Assembly: GCA_964498125.1 (NCBI GenBank)
Contig: CAZCGE010000049.1
Location: 1 to 29,676, forward strand
Reading direction: 5' to 3'
Length of the DNA stretch: 29,676 bases
Source of the DNA: CAMDBL01 sp964498125
GTDB lineage: Bacteria; Pseudomonadota; Alphaproteobacteria; Rhizobiales; Hyphomicrobiaceae
Made by a program: the position numbers and the translations under genes. How positions within the stretch are numbered: the stretch's first letter is position 1; every line of letters begins with the position of its first letter. Positions 7,340-15,479 of the stretch are shown in pieces. The notes beneath the pieces are model-generated. The model saw only the letters and a list, made by a program, of their open reading frames with translations. It ran no database searches and was not told where the DNA came from.

Positions 7340-8578
7340 CTAAGATCGATCTTGTTGGTTGAAGTGGCCTTGCCTCAAGATAAACCTGGACATTAGAGGC
7401 ACGGCCAGCATGTAGCTGCCACGTCTGCTCTTATATACCAGTCCTTTCTCCGTAAGTGCCTGTAGTATCTGCGTAGTATGGCTCGGGCTGAAGCCCTTTT
7501 TAAGTATCATTTTTGACGCGGCAACTATATCATTGACAGAAAACTCTTCTTCGCTGTTCTCTAAGCTGGCTATAACCTGCATAAATTCCTGCTGTCTGTC
7601 TGTCGTTCTCAACCAGCGGCCCGCAAAGAAGTCTTCATCGAGCTTATCAATTATCTCCTGCTTCGCAACGGACGGGACATGCCCATCTTTCGCTTTTACG
7701 ATCCATGCATCGAACACTTCCTTGCAAATAAACTGAATGAAATATGGATAACCGCCCGACATTCCAATTATTTCCTCAATCACTCGATTCGGAAATTTAA
7801 GCTCGCTTTTTGCGATCTCGATTGGTCGCAAAATAGCCTGACGAGCAGCGTCATCGTCGAGGCGCTGAAGTCGCATGATATGGAACATCCGCTCCGTGTA
7901 TGTGCGGGCCTCGTTCAGCTTCGGAAGCAAGGTCGGCAACCCGCTTAGCACTAACATTAGATTGCACTTATAGGTCTTCCTTTGAAAATAAGAAAACACA
8001 TCCAATAGCAAAGAAAGTGGAAATTCGTTTGTGGCCTTGTGGTCGCTTAAGTTCTGCGCTTCATCATAAGCAAAAATAATACCTCTGAGCTCTGTCTGTC
8101 CGATGGTGCTCGCAACAATGTCGATGACGGCCTTGAGTTTGTCCTCGACAAGACCACCAGTTCTTTCATACGCCGCCCAGAGATCGTCAAAAGACAACGG
8201 TCGACGTTGTGCTTTTGAAGATTTCAAAAAACCAATGGTTCCTTCGGATGAGACCGTTTGCGTTAAGAGAGGGCCAAGCAAACTAGAGAGATCGGCTATT
8301 ATTCGGCGCGCGATGCGTTCGCCTGTCAGGGAAGCTGTCTCTGAAAGGTCGTTTCCAGCCCACAGCCAATTGGCCTTTTGAGCAATTGGCTTTAATTCAT
8401 TTAGAAGCACCGTTTTGCCTACGCCGCGCAACCCAGTCAGCACCAGATTCTGTGAGACTGGACGTTGATTCAGCATTCGCGCGAAGTCTTGCTGCTCGCT
8501 TGTCCTCCCGGCAAGGTAAAGTGGTTGTTGCCCGTTGCCCGGCCGGAACGGGTTGGCGTATGAGCGCGCGCTGGTCAT
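7340..8578 (-). CDS. AAA/STAND-like ATPase with C-terminal winged helix
   Basis: A 412-residue ATPase of the Orc1/Cdc6-like AAA_16 type. It has an N-terminal NPFRPG..PLYLAGR segment seen in this family, Walker A GLRGVGKT (49-56), Walker B IIFAYDEAQ (167-175), a sensor-like LVLSGLP (209-215), an Arg-rich lid region (RTYTERMFHIMRLQRLDD), and a predicted MarR-like winged helix near residues 325-400. The substrate and role are unknown; relatives are single-gene 'ATP-binding proteins', and a switch-like or defence role is only a guess. The ATG at 8578 follows GGAGG by four bases; an upstream in-frame TTG at 8593 is less likely. The gene is clearly poorer in GC than its neighbours, which suggests transfer. 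Its promoter is overlapped by palindromes. Confidence 0.8.
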   Translation of the reverse strand: MTSARSYANPFRPGNGQQPLYLAGRTSEQQDFARMLNQRPVSQNLVLTGLRGVGKTVLLNELKPIAQKANWLWAGNDLSETASLTGERIARRIIADLSSLLGPLLTQTVSSEGTIGFLKSSKAQRRPLSFDDLWAAYERTGGLVEDKLKAVIDIVASTIGQTELRGIIFAYDEAQNLSDHKATNEFPLSLLLDVFSYFQRKTYKCNLMLVLSGLPTLLPKLNEARTYTERMFHIMRLQRLDDDAARQAILRPIEIAKSELKFPNRVIEEIIGMSGGYPYFIQFICKEVFDAWIVKAKDGHVPSVAKQEIIDKLDEDFFAGRWLRTTDRQQEFMQVIASLENSEEEFSVNDIVAASKMILKKGFSPSHTTQILQALTEKGLVYKSRRGSYMLAVPLMSRFILRQGHFNQQDRS

Positions 8579-8600
8579 GCTGCCTCCAAGCAACTCTTTA

Positions 8601-8648
8601 GATAAATTTATCCAAATGACTAAATTTAGTCAATGGACTAAATATGAC
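8601..8648 (-). promoter_or_regulatory. Promoter of the ATPase gene overlapped by three operator-like sites
   Basis: On the minus strand TTGACT (plus 8628-8633) and TAAATT (plus 8605-8610) are 17 bases apart, about 27 bases before the ATG. A perfect 16-bp palindrome TGACTAAATTTAGTCA (8617-8632) covers the -35, and a perfect 12-bp palindrome GATAAATTTATC (8601-8612) covers the -10. A third, imperfect site GACTAAATATGAC lies at 8636-8648. The centres are 18 bp apart each time. This is the layout of a repressor-controlled, probably autoregulated promoter. From 8649 to the leuC start at 8866 I see no gene. Confidence 0.7.
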
Positions 8649-8865
8649 TGTGAACCAGGCGTCGCGACGACTTTGGAAAGCTTGACGCCGGGGCTTACGC
8701 GCGCCGATGACGAGCAAGCGATGGGTCTGATGGACGTTGAGACATCTTGAGGTTGGGACCGCCAAACCTATTCCGTCGGCCTGAGATGCGCCTTGTCTGG
8801 GGTTTTCACGCGGGCGCGAAGGCGCTACAGAGGTCCTCCAACAGCAAGGACATCCGGGCTCCCCC

Positions 8866-10269
8866 ATGGCCAAGACACTCTACGACAAGATCTGGGACGA
8901 CCACGTCGTCACCACCCATCCCGACGGCACTTGCCTGCTCTATATCGACCGGCATCTGGTGCACGAGGTGACGAGCCCGCAGGCCTTCGAGGGCCTGAAG
9001 CTCGCCGGCCGCAAGGTGCGCGCGCCCGACAAGACTCTGGCCGTGGTCGATCACAACGTGCCGACGGAAGACCGGCGCGGCGGGATTAAGGACGCGGAGA
9101 GCCGCCTCCAGGTCGAGACACTGGCGCAGAACGCCAAGGACTTCGGCATCGAGTATTTCGACGAGCTCGATATCCGCCAGGGCATCGTCCATGTCATCGG
9201 CCCCGAGCAGGGCTTCACGCTGCCGGGCACCACCATCGTCTGCGGCGACAGCCACACGTCCACGCATGGCGCCTTCGGCGCGCTGGCCCATGGCATCGGC
9301 ACCAGCGAGGTGGAGCACGTGCTCGCCACCCAGACGCTGCTGCAGAAGAAATCCAAGAACATGCGCGTCACTGTCGATGGTGTGCTGCCGAATGGCGTCA
9401 CCGCCAAGGACATCGTCCTGTCGATCATCGGCGAAATCGGCACCGCCGGCGGCACCGGCCATGTCATCGAATACGCCGGCGAGGCGATCCGCGCGCTCTC
9501 CATCGAGGGCCGCATGACGGTCTGCAACATGACCATCGAAGGTGGCGCGCGCGCCGGCATGGTGGCGCCCGATGCCAAGACCTTCGAGTACCTGAAGGGC
9601 CGGCCCAAGGCGCCCAAAGGCGTCGCCTGGGACATGGCGATGCGCTACTGGGAGTCCCTCGTCTCCGATGACGGCGCCCATTTCGATGCCGAGGTACGCC
9701 TAGACGCCGCCAAGCTGCCGCCGATCGTCACCTGGGGCACCAGTCCCGAGGACGTCGCCTCGATCACTGGCATGGTGCCCGACCCGGCCAGCGTGACGGA
9801 TGAGAACAAGCGCGCTTCCATGCTGCAATCGCTGGCGTACATGGGCCTGACCCCGGGCACGCCGATCACCGACATCCGAGTCGATCGCGTCTTCATCGGC
9901 TCGTGCACCAATGGCCGCATCGAGGATCTGCGCGAGGTCGCCCGCGTCGCCCAGGGCAGACAAGTCAACGCCAACGTCTATGCCATGATTGTCCCTGGCT
10001 CGGGCCTGGTAAAGGCGCAGGCGGAAGCCGAGGGTCTCGACACGATCTTCAAGGCGGCCGGCTTCGATTGGCGCGAACCCGGCTGCTCGATGTGCCTGGG
10101 CATGAATCCCGACCAGTTGAAGCCACGCGAGCGCTGCGCCGCGACCTCCAACCGCAACTTCGAAGGTCGCCAAGGCCGACTCGGCCGCACGCATCTGGTG
10201 TCGCCAGCCATGGCCACGGCGGCGGCGATTGCTGGGCATTTTGTCGATATCAGGACGTGGCAGAGATGA
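8866..10269 (+). CDS. leuC: 3-isopropylmalate dehydratase large subunit
   Basis: A 467-residue aconitase-family protein, full length. With the LeuD small subunit it isomerises 2- and 3-isopropylmalate in leucine synthesis, using a [4Fe-4S] cluster. Visible features: KTLYDKIWDDHVV at the start, IVCGDSHTSTHGAFGALAHGIGTSEVEHVLATQ (125-156), the cluster cysteines Cys347 (GSCTNGR), Cys407 and Cys410 (GCSMCLGMNPD), and the C-terminal GRTHLVSPAMAT. No leuD follows in this window; instead there is a DUF4160/DUF2442 pair and a second copy of the leuC 3' end. An AAGGA lies 15 bases before the ATG, a weak spacing. Confidence 0.96.
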   Translation: MAKTLYDKIWDDHVVTTHPDGTCLLYIDRHLVHEVTSPQAFEGLKLAGRKVRAPDKTLAVVDHNVPTEDRRGGIKDAESRLQVETLAQNAKDFGIEYFDELDIRQGIVHVIGPEQGFTLPGTTIVCGDSHTSTHGAFGALAHGIGTSEVEHVLATQTLLQKKSKNMRVTVDGVLPNGVTAKDIVLSIIGEIGTAGGTGHVIEYAGEAIRALSIEGRMTVCNMTIEGGARAGMVAPDAKTFEYLKGRPKAPKGVAWDMAMRYWESLVSDDGAHFDAEVRLDAAKLPPIVTWGTSPEDVASITGMVPDPASVTDENKRASMLQSLAYMGLTPGTPITDIRVDRVFIGSCTNGRIEDLREVARVAQGRQVNANVYAMIVPGSGLVKAQAEAEGLDTIFKAAGFDWREPGCSMCLGMNPDQLKPRERCAATSNRNFEGRQGRLGRTHLVSPAMATAAAIAGHFVDIRTWQR

Positions 10270-10275
10270 GGGGCC

Positions 10276-10512
10276 ATGCCGACCGTCCTGCGATGGAATG
10301 GCTATCGTTTCTACTTCTTCAGCAATGAGCGGGGTGAGCCTGCTCATGTTCACATCGACAAAGCGGGTCGATCAGCCAAGTATTGGCTCGTGCCGGTTGG
10401 TCTGGCGATCAATCATGGCTATCCTGAGCGTGAACTCAACGTTATTCGTCTAAAGATCGAAGAACAGCAGGTAGCCTTCATGAGGGCGTGGAATGAGCAC
10501 CTTGGCGACTAA
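10276..10512 (+). CDS. DUF4160 domain protein, possible toxin-antitoxin partner
   Basis: A 78-residue protein opening MPTVLRWNGYRFYFFSNERGEPAHVHI, the typical DUF4160 signature (short basic proteins with an F.F.S.E....HVH motif). It starts only six bases after the leuC stop codon and overlaps the next gene by 20 bases. DUF4160 genes are often found paired with DUF2442 genes, and such pairs look like toxin-antitoxin modules, but I know of no proven biochemical activity. The placement right behind leuC means it would be read from the leuC transcript. Confidence 0.8.
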   Translation: MPTVLRWNGYRFYFFSNERGEPAHVHIDKAGRSAKYWLVPVGLAINHGYPERELNVIRLKIEEQQVAFMRAWNEHLGD

Positions 10513-10744
10513 GCCCGATCCGCGCGTCGATGACCTGCACGTGACGGACACACATCTCGAGGTCCTATTGAGAGATGGCCGCGAAATCTCGGTGCCTCTC
10601 GATTGGTTCCCGCGTCTGCTGGCGGCGTCGCCCGCCGATCGGGCTCAGTGGGAGCCCTGCGCGGCGGGGTACGGCATCCATTGGCCGGCGATCGACGAGG
10701 ATCTGAGCATCGACGGGCTGTTGCGCGGAACGCCGGCGGGCTGA
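10493..10744 (+). CDS. DUF2442 domain protein, partner of DUF4160
   Basis: An 83-residue protein with the DUF2442 pattern: DDLHVTDTHLEVLLRDGREISVPLDWFPRLLAASPADRAQWE, then GYGIHWPAIDEDLSIDGLLRG. The central LDWFPRLL and IHWPAIDEDLS segments are the most recognisable. It overlaps the DUF4160 gene by 20 bases, so translation is likely coupled. Presumed function is that of a partner, perhaps an antitoxin or DNA-binding regulator, in a two-gene module; this is inference from gene order. Confidence 0.82.
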   Translation: MSTLATKPDPRVDDLHVTDTHLEVLLRDGREISVPLDWFPRLLAASPADRAQWEPCAAGYGIHWPAIDEDLSIDGLLRGTPAG

Positions 10745-10815
10745 TGCGTTACTGTGATAGTGATTGGCGCGTAATCCAGCATCTCATTACGCCGCTGCAG
10801 CGGTGATTCCTGGTT

Positions 10816-10904
10816 TCGGCCGCACGCATCTGGTGTCGCCAGCCATGGCCACGGCGGCAGCAATCACCGGGCATTTCGTCGATGTCAGGACGTGGCAGGG
10901 GTGA
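10816..10904 (+). pseudogene. Duplicated 3' end of leuC
   Basis: An 89-bp stretch matches the last 89 bp of leuC (10181-10269) at 80 of 89 positions and ends with the same in-frame TGA. It encodes GRTHLVSPAMATAAAITGHF and then VDVRTWQG. Four of the seven changed codons are synonymous, and the others are A to T, I to V and R to G, so the copy diverged while it was still coding. Together with leuC it brackets the DUF4160/DUF2442 pair. The remaining gap from 10745 to 11116 shows only a 7-bp inverted repeat (GCGTAAT at 10769 with ATTACGC at 10786) and no gene. Confidence 0.9.
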
Positions 10905-11116
10905 GCGCTCAATCGTCTGAGTTGGATTGACGCTTCCTTGGCAACGCCCGCGTCAATGCCAGCGTCACCGGTGGCCTGGCGAGCGTTGGCGCGCCGGCAC
11001 TGCCCTGCCACACTCTCTCACATTCTCTCACGCGCGGCTCATACCGCGGCGGCAGAACTTTGGTGTCCTTGGCCCATTGATCCACGCCACGCGATGGCAG
11101 CCACGGGGAAACCACC

Positions 11117-11854
11117 ATGCTCGCATCCACCTTCATCGATACGTCAGCGCCGCGTTCTCCCGCGCTCCGGCACACCGCGTCCAAGGCCACGCCGATGGCA
11201 GCCCCGGACGCCGGCGCGCTTGCGACCCACATCACCTGCGGCACAATCCGTGTGCTCGGCGCCAAGGAGCACCTGTTCCGCGTGGGTGACAGGGCATCCC
11301 AGGTCTATCTGGTGGAGGCCGGGCACATCTGCACCTATCGCATGATGTCCGACGGCCGCCGCCAGGTCATCGACTTTGCCTATCCCGGCGACATTATCGG
11401 CCTTGGCGCCTTGGGCGAATATGCCGTGAACGCTCAAGCGAGCGTCAAATCGCGCGTGCGCTGCATTGCGTTGACCGCGTTGCACGCCGTCGCGCGTCAA
11501 GATCACCGGCTCGGCCTGCAGCTCTATGAAGCGGTGTCCAAGGAGTTGCTGGCGGCGCGCGAAATGCTGTTCACGGTCAGTCAATGCACGGCGGCAGAGC
11601 GCCTCGCCGGCTTTCTGCTGGCACTGTCCCGCCGGAGTGCGCACCGCGGCGAAGATCGACCGCAAATCGTGCTGCCGATGACGCGCATCGATATCGCCGA
11701 TTTCCTCGGCCTGACGATCGAAACCGTGAGCAGGACGTTCACCAAATTCAAGAACGACGGCCTGATCGACATCGAGCAGTGCATTCTGGTCACCTTGAAG
11801 GATTGCGCGGAACTGGCCCGTGTCGCCGCGGGCAAAGACGCCGCCGTCGGATAG
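11117..11854 (+). CDS. Crp/Fnr-family transcriptional regulator
   Basis: A 245-residue protein with a cyclic-nucleotide-binding-like beta barrel (about residues 40-150; EHLFRVGDRASQVYLVEAGHICTYRMMSDGRRQVIDFAYPGDIIGL) and a C-terminal helix-turn-helix (about 190-230; ADFLGLTIETVSRTFTKFKNDGLI). The sequence of the recognition helix, TIETVSRTF, is of the FNR/FixK kind. The N-terminal cysteine cluster that binds [4Fe-4S] in FNR is absent, so it is more like FixK. It precedes an amino acid permease on the same strand by 168 bases, which it might control. The ATG at 11117 follows GGGGAAACCACC. Confidence 0.88.
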   Translation: MLASTFIDTSAPRSPALRHTASKATPMAAPDAGALATHITCGTIRVLGAKEHLFRVGDRASQVYLVEAGHICTYRMMSDGRRQVIDFAYPGDIIGLGALGEYAVNAQASVKSRVRCIALTALHAVARQDHRLGLQLYEAVSKELLAAREMLFTVSQCTAAERLAGFLLALSRRSAHRGEDRPQIVLPMTRIDIADFLGLTIETVSRTFTKFKNDGLIDIEQCILVTLKDCAELARVAAGKDAAVG

Positions 11855-12022
11855 CAGCTCCGGCCGCGATCGCGTCAAGCTGACTGTCGCGCGGCAGCGA
11901 ATCCGGCGTGGCGCTGTTGCATGACCCCGGTTCGCTCATCAGTTGCGTCGATGCCGGCACATTCTGCGTTGTCGGCTGCGCCAGCGGCGCGGCAACATCC
12001 CAGCAGCCATCCAGCGAGAGCC

Positions 12023-13279
12023 ATGCACATGCCGGTCATCGATTCGAGCGATGCGCGCATCGCGCCCTGCCAGCCCCAGCTCGCGCGTTCCATCAACCTG
12101 CCACTGGCGGTTCTGTTCGGCCTCGGCGTCACGATCGGTGCGGGCATCTATGTGCTGATCGGCGCGACAGCGGGGCGGGCGGGCATGCATGCGCCGCTCG
12201 CTTTCGTGCTGGCCGCCACGGTGATGGCGCCGACGGCGGCCTCTTTTGCCGAACTCGCGTCGCGATTCCCGGTCAGCGCCGGTGAGGCCGCCTACGTCGG
12301 CGCCGGCTTCGGCTGCGAACGGCTAGCCCTTGTCATTGGGCTGATGGTTGCAGCGGTCGGCATCGCATCGGCGGCGGCGATCACCAAGGGTAGTGTTGGC
12401 TACATCCGCGAATTCATCGATCTGCCGGCCGGGATCGTGGCCGCGGCGGTGGTTCTGTTCATGGGCGCCATTGCGGCCTGGGGTATTCTGCAATCGGTTG
12501 CCGTTGCAGGACTCATGACGCTGATCGAGGTCGGTGGCCTGCTGGTCATCATCTTCGTTGGCGCCACGACATCTCAGGATTTGATTGATCGTGCACCGGA
12601 AATCTGGACTGGTCTTGGCAGCCCGGCCGCCGCGTCGGCGGTTCTGTCCGCCTCGCTGCTGGCCTTCTTCGCCTTCATTGGTTTCGAGAGCCTGGCCAAT
12701 ATCGCCGAGGAGGTGAAGGAGCCGCGCAAGACGCTGCCCATGGCCATCTTCCTGACCCTGGCGATTTCCACGGTCTTCTACATCCTCGTCGTCTGGATCG
12801 CGCTGGTGTCCGTGCCCAAGGCCGAACTCGCGGCTTCCTCGGCACCCCTCAGTCTGGTTTTCCAGCGTGTCACCGGCGCTTCGCCCGCCGCCATCAGCGC
12901 CATCGCCATCGTTGCGACCATCAATGGCATCATTGCGCAGATGGTGATGGCCTCGCGGGTGATCTATGGCCTGGCCGGCCGGCAGCTCCTGCCTGCCGCC
13001 CTCGCCAGCGTTTCCCCATGGTCCCGAACCCCGCTCGTCGCCACGGTCCTGGTGGTCGGGCTGGTGCTGGTCCTGGCCACTGGTTTTCCGTTGCAGGGCC
13101 TTGTCGACGCCACGTCGCGCCTGACGCTGATTATCTTCACGTTCGTCAATGCCGCTCTGGTGCTGCTCAAGCGAAACGGCGAGCCCGTCGCTGCCGATGC
13201 GTTCACGGTTCCCATCACCGTGCCACTGGCCGGCGCGGTGTTGTGCGCGCTGCTGCTGGTCGTGACGCTGTTTGATTGA
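12023..13279 (+). CDS. APC-family amino acid permease
   Basis: A 418-residue integral membrane protein of the amino acid-polyamine-organocation family. The first membrane segment carries the family's GVTIGAGIYVLIG motif, and a conserved FFAFIGFESLANIAEEVKEPRKTLPMAI segment marks the sixth helix and following loop. About eleven to twelve hydrophobic stretches are visible. It would import an amino acid or amine with a proton; substrate unknown. ATG codons at 12023 and 12029 are both possible; the frame is open from 11921, but the longer N-terminus is not conserved-looking. It follows the Crp/Fnr gene. Confidence 0.87.
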   Translation: MHMPVIDSSDARIAPCQPQLARSINLPLAVLFGLGVTIGAGIYVLIGATAGRAGMHAPLAFVLAATVMAPTAASFAELASRFPVSAGEAAYVGAGFGCERLALVIGLMVAAVGIASAAAITKGSVGYIREFIDLPAGIVAAAVVLFMGAIAAWGILQSVAVAGLMTLIEVGGLLVIIFVGATTSQDLIDRAPEIWTGLGSPAAASAVLSASLLAFFAFIGFESLANIAEEVKEPRKTLPMAIFLTLAISTVFYILVVWIALVSVPKAELAASSAPLSLVFQRVTGASPAAISAIAIVATINGIIAQMVMASRVIYGLAGRQLLPAALASVSPWSRTPLVATVLVVGLVLVLATGFPLQGLVDATSRLTLIIFTFVNAALVLLKRNGEPVAADAFTVPITVPLAGAVLCALLLVVTLFD

Positions 13280-13403
13280 GTGCGGGGCGGGCATCATCGA
13301 ATGCGTACACTTTCTCACACATCGCCACACGCGCATCGTATGTGGGCAACAACGCCGAACCAAGGTTTCCAGGATCAGGCGATGATCGGCATTCGCCCCA
13401 GTT

Positions 13404-13464
13404 GCTAGAGCATTTTCCGCCAGAGTGGGAACCGGTTTGGCGTGAGACAAATGCGACAAACAAA
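13404..13464. repeat. Intergenic repeat of the alphaproteobacterial 'CTAGAGCATTTTCC' type
   Basis: The stretch beginning CTAGAGCATTTTCCGCC and continuing with GTGGGAACCGGTTTGGCGTG and AAATGCGACAAACAAA resembles an intergenic repeat that I remember as common in Bradyrhizobium-like and related genomes. It lies in the 273-base gap between the APC permease and the HlyU-like gene. Recognition is from memory, not from copies in this window. Confidence 0.5.
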
Positions 13465-13471
13465 GGATTCA

Positions 13472-13486
13472 GGGGACGCGGTCCCC
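13472..13486. repeat. Short palindrome GGGGACGCGGTCCCC
   Basis: GGGGAC and GTCCCC face each other over a 3-base GCG spacer, and CCACCATCTTC follows. It lies directly after the intergenic repeat. The right flank resembles the GGGGACAGCCACCATTTT repeats found further right, but the palindromic core differs, so it may be another REP-like family. Confidence 0.45.
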
Positions 13487-13552
13487 CACCATCTTCTGGG
13501 ACGAATGAGAGTATGCTAAGCAGCGGGCTCCAATCGAGAATGGAGGCTCGCG

Positions 13553-13834
13553 ATGTCATTCTGGAAGTCGCTATTCGGTGGCGGCGAGACCTCGGCGGCG
13601 GCGGGGCCGGCGCGCAGCGTCGAGCACAATGGTTTCCACATCGAGGCCCAACCCTATGTCGAGGCCGGCCAGTACCAGCTCGCGGGCACCATCTCCAAAG
13701 ACATCGGCGGTGTGAAAAAAGAGCATCGCTTCGTGCGCGCCGATCGCTTCACCACGCTCGATGATGCCGCCGAGTACACCATCCTGAAAGGCCGCCAGAT
13801 CGTCGACCAGCAGGGCGAGCGGATTTTCGATTGA
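13553..13834 (+). CDS. HlyU-family protein
   Basis: A 93-residue protein opening MSFWKSLFGGG, then EHNGFHIEAQPYVEAGQYQLAGTISKDIGG and HRFVRADRFTTLDDAAEYTILKGRQIVDQQG. This matches the small HlyU family of alphaproteobacteria, annotated as transcriptional regulators by family name although no helix-turn-helix is visible. Its actual role is unknown. The ATG follows GGAGG with a spacing of 7. It stands alone between a repeat region and the Uma2 gene. Confidence 0.82.
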   Translation: MSFWKSLFGGGETSAAAGPARSVEHNGFHIEAQPYVEAGQYQLAGTISKDIGGVKKEHRFVRADRFTTLDDAAEYTILKGRQIVDQQGERIFD

Positions 13835-13913
13835 CGAGGGGGGGGGACGGTCATGCCGCGGCCGGGGCACGGGTGCGTCTGACGCCGCAGCCAAATCGTG
13901 TTAGGATTGCACG

Positions 13914-14534
13914 ATGAATGAGCAGCTTCGCCATCCGCATATCGCCCGTCGCCCGCGACCCGGCACCACGCAGGCTGCGGACGGCCTGGCACGCCGCAAG
14001 TGGACCGCGGCCGAGGTGCAGACCATGCTGGAGGCTGGACTTGTCCACGAGGACGACCGGTTCGAGCTCATCGGGGGAGAACTTGTCGCCATGGCGGCCA
14101 AGGGCAACCGGCACGAGCGGCTTAAGATTGCGCTCAACGGCTTTTGGGGACGACGCCTGCCGCCAGAGATAACGCTGGCTCCTGAAAGTCCACTCCGACT
14201 CGGTCCGCACGATGAGCCCGAGCCCGATCTCTATCTGTATCCGAGCGCTATCAATCCAGAGGATGTGCGCGGCGACACCGTTCTGCTCGTGGTCGAGGCC
14301 GCCGATTCGAGCCTTGGCTACGACCTTGGTCTCAAGTCGCGGCTCTATGCCAGCTTCGGTGTTCGCGAGTATTGGGTTATCGATGCCAATACCATGGTGA
14401 CGACGATCCACCGCGAGCCCGCGCCGGCTTCAGCGAGCTACAGTGCCGTACGGGAATTCGCGGCGGAGGCCTTGCTCACACCGGAGCTTGCACCTTCGCT
14501 CGCCATTCGTCTCGCGGATCTTGGTTTGGGCTGA
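13914..14534 (+). CDS. Uma2-family endonuclease (DUF820, PD-(D/E)XK)
   Basis: A 206-residue protein with the Uma2 layout: WTAAEVQTMLEAGLVHEDDRFELIGGELV near the start, then the restriction-like catalytic core with EPDLYLYP and VLLVVEAADSSLGYDLGLKSRLYASFGVREYWVIDA. The Asp of PDL and the Glu of VVEAADSS fit the PD-(D/E)XK active site, with the Lys of GLKSRLYA nearby. Biological roles of Uma2 proteins are mostly unknown; many are scattered in accessory DNA. It is convergent with the epimerase gene, 38 bases apart. Confidence 0.85.
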   Translation: MNEQLRHPHIARRPRPGTTQAADGLARRKWTAAEVQTMLEAGLVHEDDRFELIGGELVAMAAKGNRHERLKIALNGFWGRRLPPEITLAPESPLRLGPHDEPEPDLYLYPSAINPEDVRGDTVLLVVEAADSSLGYDLGLKSRLYASFGVREYWVIDANTMVTTIHREPAPASASYSAVREFAAEALLTPELAPSLAIRLADLGLG

Positions 14535-14572
14535 CCGCAGGTCGCGCGGCAAATTGCCGGTGATCGCGGTGC

Positions 14573-15451
14573 CTATATCGCCCCACGCCACGTGTGCTGA
14601 GGGTTGTAACCCAGCATCCGGCGCGCCTTGTCGATCGACAGCAGCGTCTCTTGTGCGCCGATTTCGGGCCGCACCGGCACCGACGGAAACGCCTTGGCCA
14701 TCAGCTCGCGGCTCGATTGTTTCATCACCGTATCGGCCGCCGCAATCGTGAAAATCTCGGCGCCGGTGACCTTCGCCTCGAGTCCGAGACGGCAGGCCTG
14801 GGCTGCGTCGCGGCTGTCGACCCAGCTCCACAGGTTCCATTTGCGCAGATCGGCATTGTCCCAGAACGACGGGATCATGGCGTAATCGGCGGCCTCCAGG
14901 ATGTTGGAGAACCTCAGCCCAATGAACGTCGTGCCAGGGTTCCAGGCGTGCATCTCGCGCGCCATCTGCTCGCACAGCACCTTGGCCAGGGCATAACCCG
15001 TCTCGGGTGCCGGCGGCTCGTCCTCGGTGATCGGCACGGACGACGGCAGCCGGCGCGTCAGCGGCAGGCCGAACACCGTTTCGCTCGAGGCCCAAACGAC
15101 ACGCTTCAAGCCGAACAGGGTCGCCGCGCTGAACACGTTGTAGGTGCTCATGAAGTTGTTTTGCATCGTCACCGCGTCAGGGGCGAGGCTCGGGGCGGGA
15201 ATGCCCGCCATGTGGATCACGGCTTGCGATTCGCCCAGCGGCGAGCGGCGGCGGTCGATGGTGCCGGCGGCGCGGCGGATGGCGTCGACGGCCTGGCCCA
15301 TGTCAGTCAGGTCGGCCTTCATGAAATGGCACAGCTGCTCGCTGGGTGGCGCCACATCGACGTTCATGACGGCATAGTCGTGCGCGATGAGGTCCTTGAT
15401 GATGGCGCTGCCGGCTTTGCCGCTTCCGCCGGTGACGACGACACTTTGCAT
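14573..15451 (-). CDS. NAD-dependent epimerase/dehydratase
   Basis: A 292-residue extended short-chain dehydrogenase. The N-terminal VVVTGGSGKAGSAI is the NAD-binding fingerprint, AVIHMAGI follows in the middle, ASSETVFG supplies the catalytic Ser/Thr region, and TGYALAKVLCEQ the Tyr-x-x-x-Lys pair. It probably acts on a nucleotide sugar or uronate; UxaA-type enzymes lie nearby, and uronate dehydrogenases belong to this superfamily, but the genes are separated by others and the substrate is not evident. The ATG at 15451 follows GAGGCAATCTC. Confidence 0.85.
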   Translation of the reverse strand: MQSVVVTGGSGKAGSAIIKDLIAHDYAVMNVDVAPPSEQLCHFMKADLTDMGQAVDAIRRAAGTIDRRRSPLGESQAVIHMAGIPAPSLAPDAVTMQNNFMSTYNVFSAATLFGLKRVVWASSETVFGLPLTRRLPSSVPITEDEPPAPETGYALAKVLCEQMAREMHAWNPGTTFIGLRFSNILEAADYAMIPSFWDNADLRKWNLWSWVDSRDAAQACRLGLEAKVTGAEIFTIAAADTVMKQSSRELMAKAFPSVPVRPEIGAQETLLSIDKARRMLGYNPQHTWRGAI

Positions 15452-15479
15452 GAGATTGCCTCTGTCGATGCGGGCCGCT

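Noticed and set aside
10938..11345. Open frames upstream of the Crp/Fnr gene
   Set aside because: They overlap the clear Crp/Fnr start region in another frame and resemble no protein; the region is treated as intergenic.
12323..13459. Long minus-strand frame opposite the APC permease
   Set aside because: Its His/Arg/Asp/Gly-rich composition is that of an antisense shadow; the plus strand has a clear membrane transporter.
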